Of a DNA stretch of 64,000 nt, positions 15,557 through 26,849 are shown piece after piece (the stretch's first letter is position 1; every line of letters starts with the position of its first letter). Under the pieces are notes generated by a model. That model was not told the DNA's origin. It ran no database searches and worked only from the letters and a program-made list of their open reading frames with translations. The stretch is from Sphingomonas kyeonggiensis (GTDB lineage Bacteria > Pseudomonadota > Alphaproteobacteria > Sphingomonadales > Sphingomonadaceae): the NCBI RefSeq assembly GCF_014204495.1, contig NZ_JACHLN010000004.1:248001-312000 (forward strand), written 5' to 3'. The translations under genes were made by a program, and so were the position numbers.

Positions 15557-15760
15557 TTACTTCGCAGCCGAGCGCGAGCGCTCGTTCTGCAGCGTCTTGA
15601 TGCGGGCGATGTCACGACGGACCTCGCGAACGCGGCTCGGCTTCTCGAGCTGGCTGGTCGCGGCCTGGAAGCGGAGGTTGAACGCCTCGCGCTTCAGGTT
15701 GCCGAGCTCTTCGCTCAGCTGGTCTTCGGTCTTCGCACGAAGATCGGTAGCCTTGGTCAT
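15557..15760 (-). CDS. rpmC: 50S ribosomal protein L29
   Basis: A 67-residue two-helix protein near the tunnel exit, part of the docking site for trigger factor and SRP. The helix pair TEDQLSEELGNLKREAFNLR and the ending VRRDIARIKTLQNER are typical. It is 4 nt after rplP. Confidence 0.96.
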   Translation of the reverse strand: MTKATDLRAKTEDQLSEELGNLKREAFNLRFQAATSQLEKPSRVREVRRDIARIKTLQNERSRSAAK

Positions 15761-15764
15761 TCTA

Positions 15765-16196
15765 TCAACCCTCCAGGTGCGTGGTGTCGCCGAGGCGAGC
15801 CACGACCTTGACCTTGATCGGCAGCTTCATCGCCGCGCGCTCGAAAGCTTCGGCAGCGAGCGGGCCCGGAACGCCGTCGAGCTCGAACAGGATACGACCC
15901 GGCTTGACGCGGGCGACCCAGAACTCCGGCGAACCCTTACCCGAGCCCATGCGGACTTCGGCGGGCTTGGACGACACGGGGACGTCCGGGAAGATGCGGA
16001 TCCAGAGACGGCCCTGGCGCTTGATGTGACGGGTGATCGCGCGGCGAGCCGCCTCGATCTGGCGGGCGGTGATCCGCTCCGGCTCCATCGCCTTCAGGCC
16101 ATACGACCCGAAGTTCAGCGCAGTGCCACCCTTGGCGTCGCCATGGATGCGGCCCTTGAAGGCCTTGCGGAACTTGGTGCGCTTCGGTTGCAGCAT
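15765..16196 (-). CDS. rplP: 50S ribosomal protein L16
   Basis: A 143-residue L16, which helps accommodate A-site tRNA. MLQPKRTKFRKAFKGRIHG at the start and the block RMGSGKGSPEFWVARVKPG, which carries the Arg hydroxylated in E. coli, are diagnostic. Normal length. Confidence 0.98.
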   Translation of the reverse strand: MLQPKRTKFRKAFKGRIHGDAKGGTALNFGSYGLKAMEPERITARQIEAARRAITRHIKRQGRLWIRIFPDVPVSSKPAEVRMGSGKGSPEFWVARVKPGRILFELDGVPGPLAAEAFERAAMKLPIKVKVVARLGDTTHLEG

Positions 16197-16211
16197 TTGT
16201 CTGTCCTACCC

Positions 16212-16919
16212 TTAGCGGCGGTCTTCGCGCGCCGGGCGAACGCCCGAGGTCTGCGATTCCAGGTTGAGGCGATCGGTCGCCATCGGATCGTGGCCGAGGA
16301 TCTCGCCCTTGAAGATCCACACCTTCACGCCGCAGACGCCATAGGCGGTGTGCGCTTCGGCAGTGGCGTGATCGATGTTCGCGCGCAGCGTGTGCAGCGG
16401 AACGCGACCTTCGCGATACCATTCCGAACGGGCGATCTCGGCGCCGCCGAGACGGCCGCCGCAGTTGATCCGGATGCCTTCGGCACCGAGGCGCATGGCC
16501 GACTGCACCGCGCGCTTCATGGCGCGGCGGAAGGCGATACGGCGCTCGAGCTGGTCAGCGATGCCCTGGGCGACGAGCTTGGCGTCGACTTCCGGCTTGC
16601 GGATCTCGACGATGTTCAGGCTCACGTCGCTCGAGGTCATCGCGGACAGCGTCTTGCGCAGCTTCTCGATGTCCGAGCCCTTCTTGCCGATGATGACACC
16701 GGGACGGGCAGCGTAGATCGAAACGCGGCACAGCTTGGCCGGACGCTCGATCACCACCTTCGAGATCGCGGCCTGGGGCAGCGTCTCGAGGATGTACTTG
16801 CGGATCTTGAGGTCCTCCATGAGAAGGCGGCCGTAATCGGCGCCTTCGGCGAACCAGCGGCTGTCCCAGGTACGGTTGACCTGGAGGCGGAGGCCGATCG
16901 GGTTGCTCTTGTGACCCAT
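16212..16919 (-). CDS. rpsC: 30S ribosomal protein S3
   Basis: A 235-residue S3 at the mRNA entry channel. MGHKSNPIGLRL, the KH-domain GKKGSDIEKLRK, and GVKVWIFKGEIL in the C-terminal domain are all present. Normal length. The start overlaps the rplV stop by 1 nt. Confidence 0.98.
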   Translation of the reverse strand: MGHKSNPIGLRLQVNRTWDSRWFAEGADYGRLLMEDLKIRKYILETLPQAAISKVVIERPAKLCRVSIYAARPGVIIGKKGSDIEKLRKTLSAMTSSDVSLNIVEIRKPEVDAKLVAQGIADQLERRIAFRRAMKRAVQSAMRLGAEGIRINCGGRLGGAEIARSEWYREGRVPLHTLRANIDHATAEAHTAYGVCGVKVWIFKGEILGHDPMATDRLNLESQTSGVRPAREDRR

Positions 16920-17296
16920 TATGCTTCTTCCTGCTCGCGGACGACGATGCGAAGACGGCTGAACGGCTTCAGGATGCGGGTGGACTTGCCACGGCCGCGG
17001 GTCGCGAAGCGCTTCATCGTGATCGACTTGCCGACCGAAGCCTCGGCGACGACGAGTGCGTCGACGTCGAGGTTATGGTTGTTTTCCGCGTTGGCGATCG
17101 CCGAGGCGAGAACCTTGCGGGCGTCCACTGCCATCGCCTTGGTCGAGAACTGAAGGATGTTCAGCGCGTCCTCGGCCTTCTTGCCGCGGATGAGACCGGC
17201 GACGAGGTTCAGCTTCTGGGCCGAACCGCGGATCTGCGTGGCGACGGCAAGGGCTTCCTTGTCACCGACCTTGCGGGGAGCCTGGGGCTTCGACAT
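16919..17296 (-). CDS. rplV: 50S ribosomal protein L22
   Basis: A 125-residue L22 lining the exit tunnel. The tunnel loop corresponds to RFATRGRGKSTRILKPFSR, with GLIRGKKAEDALNIL upstream. Normal length, overlapping rpsS and rpsC by 1 nt each. Confidence 0.97.
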   Translation of the reverse strand: MSKPQAPRKVGDKEALAVATQIRGSAQKLNLVAGLIRGKKAEDALNILQFSTKAMAVDARKVLASAIANAENNHNLDVDALVVAEASVGKSITMKRFATRGRGKSTRILKPFSRLRIVVREQEEA

Positions 17297-17574
17297 TAGC
17301 GCTTACCCTTCTTGTCGGCAGCGTGGCCCGGGAAGAACCGGGTCGGCGCGAACTCGCCGAGCTTCATGCCAACCATGTCCTCGTTGACCGAGACCGGCAC
17401 GAACTTGCGGCCATTGTAGACGTTGAACGTCAGACCGACGAAATCCGGCAGGATCGTCGAGCGGCGCGACCAGGTCTTGATCGGACCGGCGCGGGTGCCC
17501 TGCTCCTGCGCGGTCTGCGCCTTCTTGAGCAGGTGGAGGTCCACGAACGGACCCTTCCAAACGGAACGAGCCAT
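17296..17574 (-). CDS. rpsS: 30S ribosomal protein S19
   Basis: A 92-residue S19 of the 30S head. MARSVWKGPFVDLHLLKK and the block RRSTILPDFVGLTFNVYNG, GEFAPTR, are diagnostic. Normal length; 4 nt after rplB. Confidence 0.98.
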   Translation of the reverse strand: MARSVWKGPFVDLHLLKKAQTAQEQGTRAGPIKTWSRRSTILPDFVGLTFNVYNGRKFVPVSVNEDMVGMKLGEFAPTRFFPGHAADKKGKR

Positions 17575-17578
17575 CCTA

Positions 17579-18430
17579 TTAGCCCTTCTTCTTCGCGTGA
17601 CGGCTGCGGATGATCATCTTGTCCGTCGCCTTGTTGTGGCGGGTGCGCGCACCCTTGGTCGGCTTGCCCCACGGGGTGACCGGATGACGGCCGCCCGAGG
17701 TCCGGCCTTCACCACCACCGTGCGGGTGGTCGACCGGGTTCTTCGCAACACCGCGGGTCAGCGGGCGGATGCCCTTCCAGCGGTTACGGCCAGCCTTGCC
17801 GAGGTTGGTGTTCTGGTTGTCCGGGTTGGACACCGCACCAACGGTCGCCAGGCAGTTGCCGTGGATGTAGCGCTGCTCGCCCGAGTTCAGGCGGACGATG
17901 ACCATGCCGCGGTCACGACCGACGACCTGGACATAGGTGCCTGCCGAACGGGCGATCTGGCCACCCTTGCCCGGCTTCATCTCCACATTGTGGACGATGG
18001 TGCCGACCGGCATCTGGCCCAGCTCCATGGCGTTGCCCGGCTTCACGTCGGTCTTCTTGCCGGCGATCACCTTGTCGCCGACAGCGAGGCGCTGCGGGGC
18101 GATGATGTAGGCAACGCGATCCTTGCCGGCTTCGTCGGCGCCGTAGTTGATCAGCGCGATGAAGGCGGTGCGGTTCGGGTCATACTCGATCCGCTCGACA
18201 GTGCCCTCGACGTCCCACAGGCGGCGCTTGAAATCGATGATACGATAGCGCTGCTTGTGGCCGCCCGCGATGCCGCGCGAGGTCACATGGCCCTTGTTGT
18301 TGCGGCCGCCGGTCTTGGTCTTGCCCTCGGTCAGAGCCTTGACCGGACGACCCTTGTACAGGGCCGAACGGTCGATCAGGATCAGGCCGCGGACGCCAGG
18401 CGACGTCGGATTGTAATTCTTGAGTGCCAT
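17579..18430 (-). CDS. rplB: 50S ribosomal protein L2
   Basis: A 283-residue L2 at the core of the large subunit, close to the peptidyl-transferase centre. The C-terminal GVAKNPVDHPHGGGEGRTSGGR block includes the functionally important histidine. MALKNYNPTSPGVRG at the start is typical. Normal length; overlaps rplW by 1 nt. Confidence 0.98.
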   Translation of the reverse strand: MALKNYNPTSPGVRGLILIDRSALYKGRPVKALTEGKTKTGGRNNKGHVTSRGIAGGHKQRYRIIDFKRRLWDVEGTVERIEYDPNRTAFIALINYGADEAGKDRVAYIIAPQRLAVGDKVIAGKKTDVKPGNAMELGQMPVGTIVHNVEMKPGKGGQIARSAGTYVQVVGRDRGMVIVRLNSGEQRYIHGNCLATVGAVSNPDNQNTNLGKAGRNRWKGIRPLTRGVAKNPVDHPHGGGEGRTSGGRHPVTPWGKPTKGARTRHNKATDKMIIRSRHAKKKG

Positions 18431-18750
18431 TACGAATTGACCCCCGAGGTCACGTCGATCTGCTCACCGTCGGCGAGGGTCACGATAGCCTTCTTGATGT
18501 CCGAGCGCTGGTAGGGCGCACCCTTCCACTTCTTGGTCTTGCCCTTCTGGACGATCGTGTTGACGCCCGTCACCTTGACCTTCCAGATCGCCTCGACGGC
18601 GGCCTTGATCTCGGGCTTGGTGGCGTCGCCGGCGACCTTGAACACAACCGCGTTGTGCTCGGAAACCAGGGTCGACTTCTCGGTGATGTGCGGCGCGACA
18701 ATCACGTCATAGTGACGGTTGTCGATCGCGGCTGCCTGCTTCTTAGCCAT
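18430..18750 (-). CDS. rplW: 50S ribosomal protein L23
   Basis: A 106-residue L23, the main docking protein for trigger factor and SRP at the tunnel exit. The block HYDVIVAPHITEKSTLVSE and the ending YQRSDIKKAIVTLADG are diagnostic. The start overlaps rplD by 8 nt. Confidence 0.97.
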   Translation of the reverse strand: MAKKQAAAIDNRHYDVIVAPHITEKSTLVSEHNAVVFKVAGDATKPEIKAAVEAIWKVKVTGVNTIVQKGKTKKWKGAPYQRSDIKKAIVTLADGEQIDVTSGVNS

Positions 18751-19357
18751 TGAAGCGCGCCTCCAGCTTCTCGACGGCAGCGCGGGTCAGGACCAGCGTG
18801 TCGTGCTTCAGGATGTCATAGACGTTGGCGCCGACCGCCGGGAGGACGTTGACGCCCACCAGGTTGCGGGCGGCGAGGAAGCCGTTGCCGGCCTCGCCGT
18901 CGATCACCAGCGCGGTCTTGCCGGTGCCGAGCTTGGCGAACTGCGCCTTGAGCTCTGCGGTCTTGGCGGTGCCGAAGGCGTCGAGGACGACCAGCGAACC
19001 TGCCTTGGCATGGCTGCTGAGCGCCATCTTCAGGCCGAGCGCACGGATCTTCTTGTTCAGCGACGGATTGAAGTCGCGAACGCGGGCGCCGTGCGCCTTA
19101 CCACCGCCGATGAACACCGGAGCGCGGCGATCGCCGTGACGGGCGGTACCGCCGCCCTTCTGGCGACCGAACTTCTTGCCCGAGCGGGCGACGTCAGCAC
19201 GCTCGCGAGTGCCGCGCGCGGTGGCGCGACGCTTCTCGAGCTGCCAGGTGACGACGCGATGCAGGATGTCGGCGCGCGGCTCGACACCGAAGACGGTGTC
19301 GTTGAGCTCGATGTCGCCCGATGCCTTGGCGTCGAGGGTTTGAACCTTGACCTTCAC
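18743..19357 (-). CDS. rplD: 50S ribosomal protein L4
   Basis: A 204-residue L4 with a tunnel-lining loop (GRQKGGGTARHGDRRAPVF). In E. coli L4 also represses its own S10 operon by acting on the leader RNA; whether that applies here is unknown, but the structured leaders before rpsJ and rplC are candidates. Directly abuts rplC. Confidence 0.97.
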   Translation of the reverse strand: MKVKVQTLDAKASGDIELNDTVFGVEPRADILHRVVTWQLEKRRATARGTRERADVARSGKKFGRQKGGGTARHGDRRAPVFIGGGKAHGARVRDFNPSLNKKIRALGLKMALSSHAKAGSLVVLDAFGTAKTAELKAQFAKLGTGKTALVIDGEAGNGFLAARNLVGVNVLPAVGANVYDILKHDTLVLTRAAVEKLEARFNG

Positions 19358-20116
19358 TTAGCCCTCCTGGCCTTCGGTCGCCTCAGGAGCCTCGGTCACT
19401 TCGGCCGGAGTCTCCGCGGGGGCGGTGTCGTTGTTGTTGGCGACCGACTTGATGCCGGCCGGGAACGGCGCTTCGGCAGGACGGGCGACCTTGACGGCGT
19501 CCTTGACGAACAGCCAGCCACCCTTCGAGCCAGGGACCGAGCCCTTGACGAAGATCAGGCCGCGCTCGACGTCGGTGCCGACGATCTCGAGATTCTGCTG
19601 GGTGCGGAACTTGTCACCCATGTGGCCGGCCATCTTCTTGTTCTTGAAGACCTTGCCCGGATCCTGGCGCTGACCGGTCGAACCGAGCGAGCGGTGCGAG
19701 ACCGAGACGCCGTGGGTGGCGCGCAGACCGCCGAAGCCCCAACGCTTCATGCCGCCGGCGAAGCCCTTACCCTGGGTCTTGCCCTGGATGTCGACGAACT
19801 GGCCGGCGACATAGTGGTCGGCCGAGATCTCGGCGCCCACTTCGAGCAGGCCGTCCGCGTCGACGCGGAACTCATGGACGACAGCCTTGGGCTCGACTTC
19901 GGCCTTGCCGAAGTGGCCGCGCTGCGGCTTGGCGACATTCTTGCTCTTCGCCGTGCCGGCGCCGAGCTGGACGGCAGTGTAACCGTCACGATCCTTTTCG
20001 CGGACGGAGACGACCTGAACGCCTTCGAGGGCCAGGACGGTGACGGGCACGTGGCGGCCGTCGTCCTGGAACAGGCGGGTCATCCCCAACTTCTTCGCGA
20101 TCACGCCAGTGCGCAT
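19358..20116 (-). CDS. rplC: 50S ribosomal protein L3 with acidic C-terminal tail
   Basis: A 252-residue L3. MRTGVIAKKLGMTRLFQDDG at the start and the methylatable-Gln loop region SHRSLGSTGQRQDPGKVFKNK-type are typical. E. coli L3 is 209 aa; here the last 35 or so residues (after AGIKSVANNND) are an acidic Pro/Ala/Glu-rich tail. It is the first gene of the rplC-to-rpmD unit: rpsJ, which normally starts the S10 operon, is separated by 387 nt and a terminator. Confidence 0.97.
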   Translation of the reverse strand: MRTGVIAKKLGMTRLFQDDGRHVPVTVLALEGVQVVSVREKDRDGYTAVQLGAGTAKSKNVAKPQRGHFGKAEVEPKAVVHEFRVDADGLLEVGAEISADHYVAGQFVDIQGKTQGKGFAGGMKRWGFGGLRATHGVSVSHRSLGSTGQRQDPGKVFKNKKMAGHMGDKFRTQQNLEIVGTDVERGLIFVKGSVPGSKGGWLFVKDAVKVARPAEAPFPAGIKSVANNNDTAPAETPAEVTEAPEATEGQEG

Positions 20117-20138
20117 GACCAGTTGCTCCTATGCATAG

Positions 20139-20211
20139 GCACCCGAGGGGGAATTCCCACGGGTGCGTGCTTCAGCCCGAAAATATGATGCGAGCCCCCG
20201 TCCGGGCTGAA
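20139..20211 (-). promoter_or_regulatory. structured leader of the rplC unit
   Basis: Two inverted repeats precede rplC. GCACCCG...CGGGTGC (20139-20166) encloses the palindrome GGGAATTCCC. TTCAGCCCG (20171-20179) and CGGGCTGAA (20203-20211) bracket an AT-rich stretch. A weak -10-like CATATT occurs between the latter arms. The rest of the rpsJ-rplC gap (20212-20467) shows no gene and no clear promoter. Confidence 0.45.
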
Positions 20212-20467
20212 CCCCCTCCCGAAGGAAGAGGCGACGGGGGACGCAGGCCCGGTTCTCCGAAGAGGCCGGCGGTATCCCTATCGCGATGCGAGTGCGCCTG
20301 TGGCGCCCTCCGGTTCCTTGCGTTGGATCAGATCGACCCGGTGGAGGAACCTGGCGAATCCCCCTCAGGGGAATCGCGAATCTCGTGTGGAGGCGCGCCT
20401 TTACGTCAGCAGCGCTTCCCTGTCCACCCCCTCACCTGCATTCCTGCGAAGGATGCGGCAGGATGTG

Positions 20468-20493
20468 AAAAGACCCCCGCTTTCGCAGGGGTC
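20468..20493 (-). terminator. intrinsic terminator directly after rpsJ
   Basis: On the minus strand GACCCC...GGGGTC with inner GC pair and GAAA-type loop is followed by TTTTC. It starts 11 nt past the rpsJ stop, so rpsJ transcripts may mostly end here. Confidence 0.8.
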
Positions 20494-20503
20494 CCTGACT
20501 GGC

Positions 20504-20815
20504 TCAGGCCAGCTTGATCTCGACGTCGACGCCGGCGGCGAGGTCGAGCTTCATCAGCGCGTCCACGGTCTGCGGGGTCGGCTGCACGATGTCGAGCATG
20601 CGCTTGTAGGTGCGCACTTCGAACTGCTCGCGCGACTTCTTGTCGATGTGCGGGCCACGGTTGACCGTGAACTTCTCGATCTTCGTCGGAAGCGGGATCG
20701 GGCCACGGATGAGAGCGCCGGTACGGCGGGCAGTGTCGGCGATGTCGCCGGTCGCCTGGTCGAGCACTCGATGATCGAACGCCTTCAGGCGAATACGGAT
20801 ATTCTGCGTTTCCAT
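20504..20815 (-). CDS. rpsJ: 30S ribosomal protein S10
   Basis: A 103-residue S10, also the NusE antitermination factor. IRIRLKAFDHRVLDQATGDI and the GPIPLPTKIEKFTVNRGPHIDKKSREQFE-type core are diagnostic. It has its own promoter candidate and leader hairpin and is followed by a terminator, so it appears to be a separate transcription unit rather than the head of the S10 operon. Confidence 0.98.
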   Translation of the reverse strand: METQNIRIRLKAFDHRVLDQATGDIADTARRTGALIRGPIPLPTKIEKFTVNRGPHIDKKSREQFEVRTYKRMLDIVQPTPQTVDALMKLDLAAGVDVEIKLA

Positions 20816-20831
20816 GTCCCTACCAATGCGA

Positions 20832-20860
20832 AAGAGCGGGCCCCGCTGAACGGGGCTCTT
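20832..20860 (-). promoter_or_regulatory. leader hairpin before rpsJ
   Basis: AAGAGC/GCTCTT outer stem with an inner CCCG/CGGG stem on the minus strand, followed by TTTC, 17 nt before the rpsJ start. Could be a translational control element or a weak attenuator. Confidence 0.45.
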
Positions 20861-20886
20861 GCTGTATGTGTGAACCGAAGGCGCGG

Positions 20887-20915
20887 CCCCTACAGGCAGA
20901 GGCGATTCGGGTCAA
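20887..20915 (-). promoter_or_regulatory. candidate promoter of rpsJ
   Basis: TTGACC (20910-20915), 17-nt spacer and TAGGGG (20887-20892) on the minus strand, 72 nt upstream of rpsJ. The -35 box and spacing are the same as in the str promoter at 26963-26991. Confidence 0.55.
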
Positions 20916-21051
20916 GGGGCGCCGCGGATTTTGATCGCCCGCCCTGCCCTCCCCTCGCAGGCCAGGCACGCGTCATGCCCCGGTAACGCAGCTCGGCAAC
21001 AAGCCCGGATGGGCGCGCGTGCCCTGCGCCTTTGTGTCGTAGGGGAAAGAG

Positions 21052-22080
21052 ATGCTTAGGAGAACCTCTGCCGTCACGCTGGCAGCCCTGCTGCTCGCTT
21101 CGTGCAACACCAGCCCATCGGCGATCACCGCTACCGGCTCCGCCACCGTATTCCCGTTCACCAAGGCCGTCGGCGAGGCGTTCGTCAAGAAGGACAAGAA
21201 GCAGCCGATGCCGGAGATCGCCGCGGTCGGCACCGGCGAGGGCGCCCGGGCCTTCTGCAAGCCGGTGAACGGCAAGGCGCCCGACCTGCTCGACGCGTCG
21301 CGCCGCATGACCCGCGTCGAGTTCAATGCCTGCAACGCTGCCGGCGCCGGCGACATCCTCGAGATCCGGATCGGCCTCGACGGCCTCGCGCTGGCCGGAT
21401 CGGTGCAGGGACCGAAGCTGGAGCTGACCAGCCAGGACATCTATCTGGCGCTCGCGGCCAATCCGCGCGGCAAGCCCAATACCGCCAAGACCTGGCACGA
21501 TGTGAATGCCAGGCTGCCCGCCATCCCGATCCTGGTGCTGGGCCACCCCAAGGGCAGCGGCACGCGCGAGATGTTCGAGGCATTGATCCTGCGCGTCGGT
21601 TGCCTGGCGGCGATGCCCCAGGCGAGCGAGCTGCTGAAAAGCCCCGACCCCTCGCAGTTCGACGTCGCCTGCCAGCGCGTGCGCACCGACGGCGCCTATG
21701 TCGAGAAGGGCGAGGACGACGCCGAGATCGTCTCGGCGCTGAAGCAGAACCCCAATGCGCTCGGCCTGTTCGGCTATGCCCGGCTGGAGCAGAACGCCGC
21801 CGCGCTGCGCGGGGTGCCGATCGACGGGATCGCGCCGGACGCCAAGACCATCTCCGGCGGCCAGTATCCCGGCGCCCGCACGCTGTTCCTCTATGTCCGC
21901 AAGGCGCGCCTCAAGGAACTGCCGGCGCTCAAGGACTTCCTGAAGCTCTACCTGGAGATGGCGGCGCCGGGCGGCCCGCTGACCGCGATCGGCCTGGTCG
22001 CCCTGCCGGACGGCACGCGCAAGAAGGCAGCCGAAGCGCTGGAGAACGAGTATCCGCTCGAGGCTAGCGAGCTGTCCTGA
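21052..22080 (+). CDS. PstS-like phosphate-binding lipoprotein
   Basis: A 342-residue predicted lipoprotein (signal peptide with LLLASC lipobox at about residues 14-19). The mature N-terminus ITATGSATVFPFTKAVGEAF matches the GS(S/T)TV-P phosphate-binding loop of PstS-family proteins, and later GHPKGSGTREMFE matches the second phosphate-contact loop SGT. Such proteins bind phosphate in the periplasm for PstCAB or sense it. No pstCAB genes are nearby. It is transcribed against the ribosomal genes, between tuf and rpsJ. Several cysteines (five besides the lipobox) are unusual for PstS. Confidence 0.85.
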   Translation: MLRRTSAVTLAALLLASCNTSPSAITATGSATVFPFTKAVGEAFVKKDKKQPMPEIAAVGTGEGARAFCKPVNGKAPDLLDASRRMTRVEFNACNAAGAGDILEIRIGLDGLALAGSVQGPKLELTSQDIYLALAANPRGKPNTAKTWHDVNARLPAIPILVLGHPKGSGTREMFEALILRVGCLAAMPQASELLKSPDPSQFDVACQRVRTDGAYVEKGEDDAEIVSALKQNPNALGLFGYARLEQNAAALRGVPIDGIAPDAKTISGGQYPGARTLFLYVRKARLKELPALKDFLKLYLEMAAPGGPLTAIGLVALPDGTRKKAAEALENEYPLEASELS

Positions 22081-22144
22081 AGCTGACGCGGCGCCCCTGG
22101 CGTCATCCCGCAGGGGTGAGGGTGACGCCAGCACTCCGGGCCCT

Positions 22145-22229
22145 GCAGTTCCCCGGCGAAAGCCGGGGTCCAGGGCAACAAGCGACACGGCAGAGAAACC
22201 CTAGGCCCCGGCTTTCGCCGGGGAACTGC
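22145..22229. repeat. REPIN-like inverted pair, CCCCGGCTTTCGCCGGGG type
   Basis: Two perfect 24-bp inverted arms (22145-22168 and 22206-22229). The spacer plus right arm (from 22178) matches the element at 51279-51330 over about 52 bp with few differences, so the repeat unit is longer than the palindrome. Confidence 0.85.
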
Positions 22230-22313
22230 TAACTCAGCAGTCCACCCAGACTGTCGATACGATCTGCAGGCCGCACCACCTACCGGCCCACCGCCCCGCA
22301 CGACACCCAAACG

Positions 22314-22349
22314 AAAAGGCCCGGCCTCCTTTCGGAGACCGGGCCCTTC
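22314..22349 (-). terminator. intrinsic terminator after tuf
   Basis: On the minus strand GGGCCCGGTCTCC, GAAA loop and GGAGGCCGGGCC form a long stem followed by TTTTCG, 25 nt past the tuf stop. It closes the str operon. Confidence 0.9.
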
Positions 22350-22373
22350 GAACTCTACCCTAAAGGGTGAAGC

Positions 22374-23570
<1,197 letters not shown>

Positions 23571-23678
23571 TGTTTTCCTACCTTCTGATCTCTGATTCCG
23601 CGCCGCCAGGGGATTCGCCGGAAGGCGGCCCCATAGCGGCTGTTTTTAGTTTACGCCAGCCCGAGGGGGCGAAGCGTG

Positions 23679-25772
<2,094 letters not shown>

Positions 25773-25832
25773 GACCTGGTTTCCTTAAGGATGTGGGGAG
25801 CCGGACGATCCAGCTCCCCGATATGTAGGAAC

Positions 25833-25865
25833 GAAAATTTCCAGCGCCAGACGTGCCGGCGCTGG
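25833..25865 (-). promoter_or_regulatory. terminator-like hairpin in the rpsG-fusA gap
   Basis: CCAGCGCC/GGCGCTGG stem followed on the minus strand by AAATTTTCG. A second stem (GGGGAGC...GCTCCCC) lies just downstream toward fusA. These could attenuate transcription or limit fusA/tuf relative to rpsL/rpsG, or be processing sites. Confidence 0.5.
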
Positions 25866-25873
25866 AGAAAGAC

Positions 25874-26344
25874 TTACCAGCGGTAGTGGCTGAAGGCGCG
25901 GTTCGCCTCGGCCATACGGTGGGTGTCTTCACGCTTCTTCACCGCGTTGCCGCGGTTGTTCGAGGCGTCCAGCAGCTCGCCCGAAAGGCGTGCCGACATG
26001 GTGTTCTCGCTGCGATTGCGGGCCGAGGTGATCAGCCAGCGGATCGCGAGCGCCTGCGCACGCTCCGGACGAACCTCGACCGGGACCTGGTAGGTCGCAC
26101 CGCCGACGCGGCGGCTGCGGACTTCGATGCCCGGCTTGATGTTGTTCAGCGCGTCATGGAACACGCCGATCGGATCGCGCTTGGCGCGAGTCTCGACGGT
26201 TTCCAGGGCCGAATAGACGATGCCCTCGGCAACGGACTTCTTACCGTCCAGCATGACCGAGTTCATGAACTTCGAGAGAACGATATCACCGAACTTGGGA
26301 TCCGGCAGGATTTCGCGCTTCTCTGGGCGACGACGACGAGCCAT
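25874..26344 (-). CDS. rpsG: 30S ribosomal protein S7
   Basis: A 156-residue S7, primary assembly protein of the 30S head. MARRRRPEKREILPDPKFG and the ending KREDTHRMAEANRAFSHYRW are diagnostic. Normal length. In E. coli S7 controls str operon translation by binding the rpsL-rpsG junction; the 63-nt gap here is too short to judge. Confidence 0.98.
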   Translation of the reverse strand: MARRRRPEKREILPDPKFGDIVLSKFMNSVMLDGKKSVAEGIVYSALETVETRAKRDPIGVFHDALNNIKPGIEVRSRRVGGATYQVPVEVRPERAQALAIRWLITSARNRSENTMSARLSGELLDASNNRGNAVKKREDTHRMAEANRAFSHYRW

Positions 26345-26407
26345 CTTGAATTTCCTTCTAAAACTTCAGCCGATCCGGAACCTGTCCGGGGCTTACTATG
26401 GCTGTGA

Positions 26408-26779
26408 TTACTTGGGACGCTTGGCGCCGTACTTCGAACGCGACTGCTTGCGGTCCTTGACACCCTGGGTATCGAGAACGCCGCGCAGCACGTGGTAGCG
26501 CACGCCGGGAAGGTCGCGCACACGGCCGCCGCGGATCAGCACAACCGAGTGCTCCTGAAGGTTGTGACCTTCGCCCGGGATGTAGCTGATGACTTCGCGC
26601 TGGTTGGTCAGGCGGACCTTCGCAACCTTGCGGAGTGCCGAGTTCGGCTTCTTCGGGGTCGTGGTGTAGACACGGGTGCAAACGCCGCGCTTCTGCGGGT
26701 TCTGCTCCATCGCAGGGACCTTCGACTTGGTCTTCTGCAGTTCGCGGCCCTTGCGGACCAGCTGGTTAATCGTCGGCAT
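26408..26779 (-). CDS. rpsL: 30S ribosomal protein S12 with Arg88
   Basis: A 123-residue S12 of the decoding centre, first gene of the str operon. The ATG at 26779 gives the universal MPTINQLVRKGR start and the standard length; a GTG four codons upstream is rejected. TTPKKPNSALRK has the usual Lys43. In RGGRVRDLPGVRYH residue 88 is Arg (codon CGC), where E. coli and most bacteria have Lys. Lys-to-Arg at this position is a known streptomycin-resistance change, so intrinsic resistance is predicted. Confidence 0.98.
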   Translation of the reverse strand: MPTINQLVRKGRELQKTKSKVPAMEQNPQKRGVCTRVYTTTPKKPNSALRKVAKVRLTNQREVISYIPGEGHNLQEHSVVLIRGGRVRDLPGVRYHVLRGVLDTQGVKDRKQSRSKYGAKRPK

Positions 26780-26849
26780 GAAGCCCTTCACCTTATGTTA
26801 CCGGCTAGGCCGGCGGTTACTTTGCTGGAACCCTGGTATGAGAAATACG

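Noticed and set aside
15039..17153. 704-codon plus-strand open frame
   Set aside because: Antisense to seven ribosomal protein genes (rplN to rplV) with strong conservation on the other strand; a shadow of high GC.
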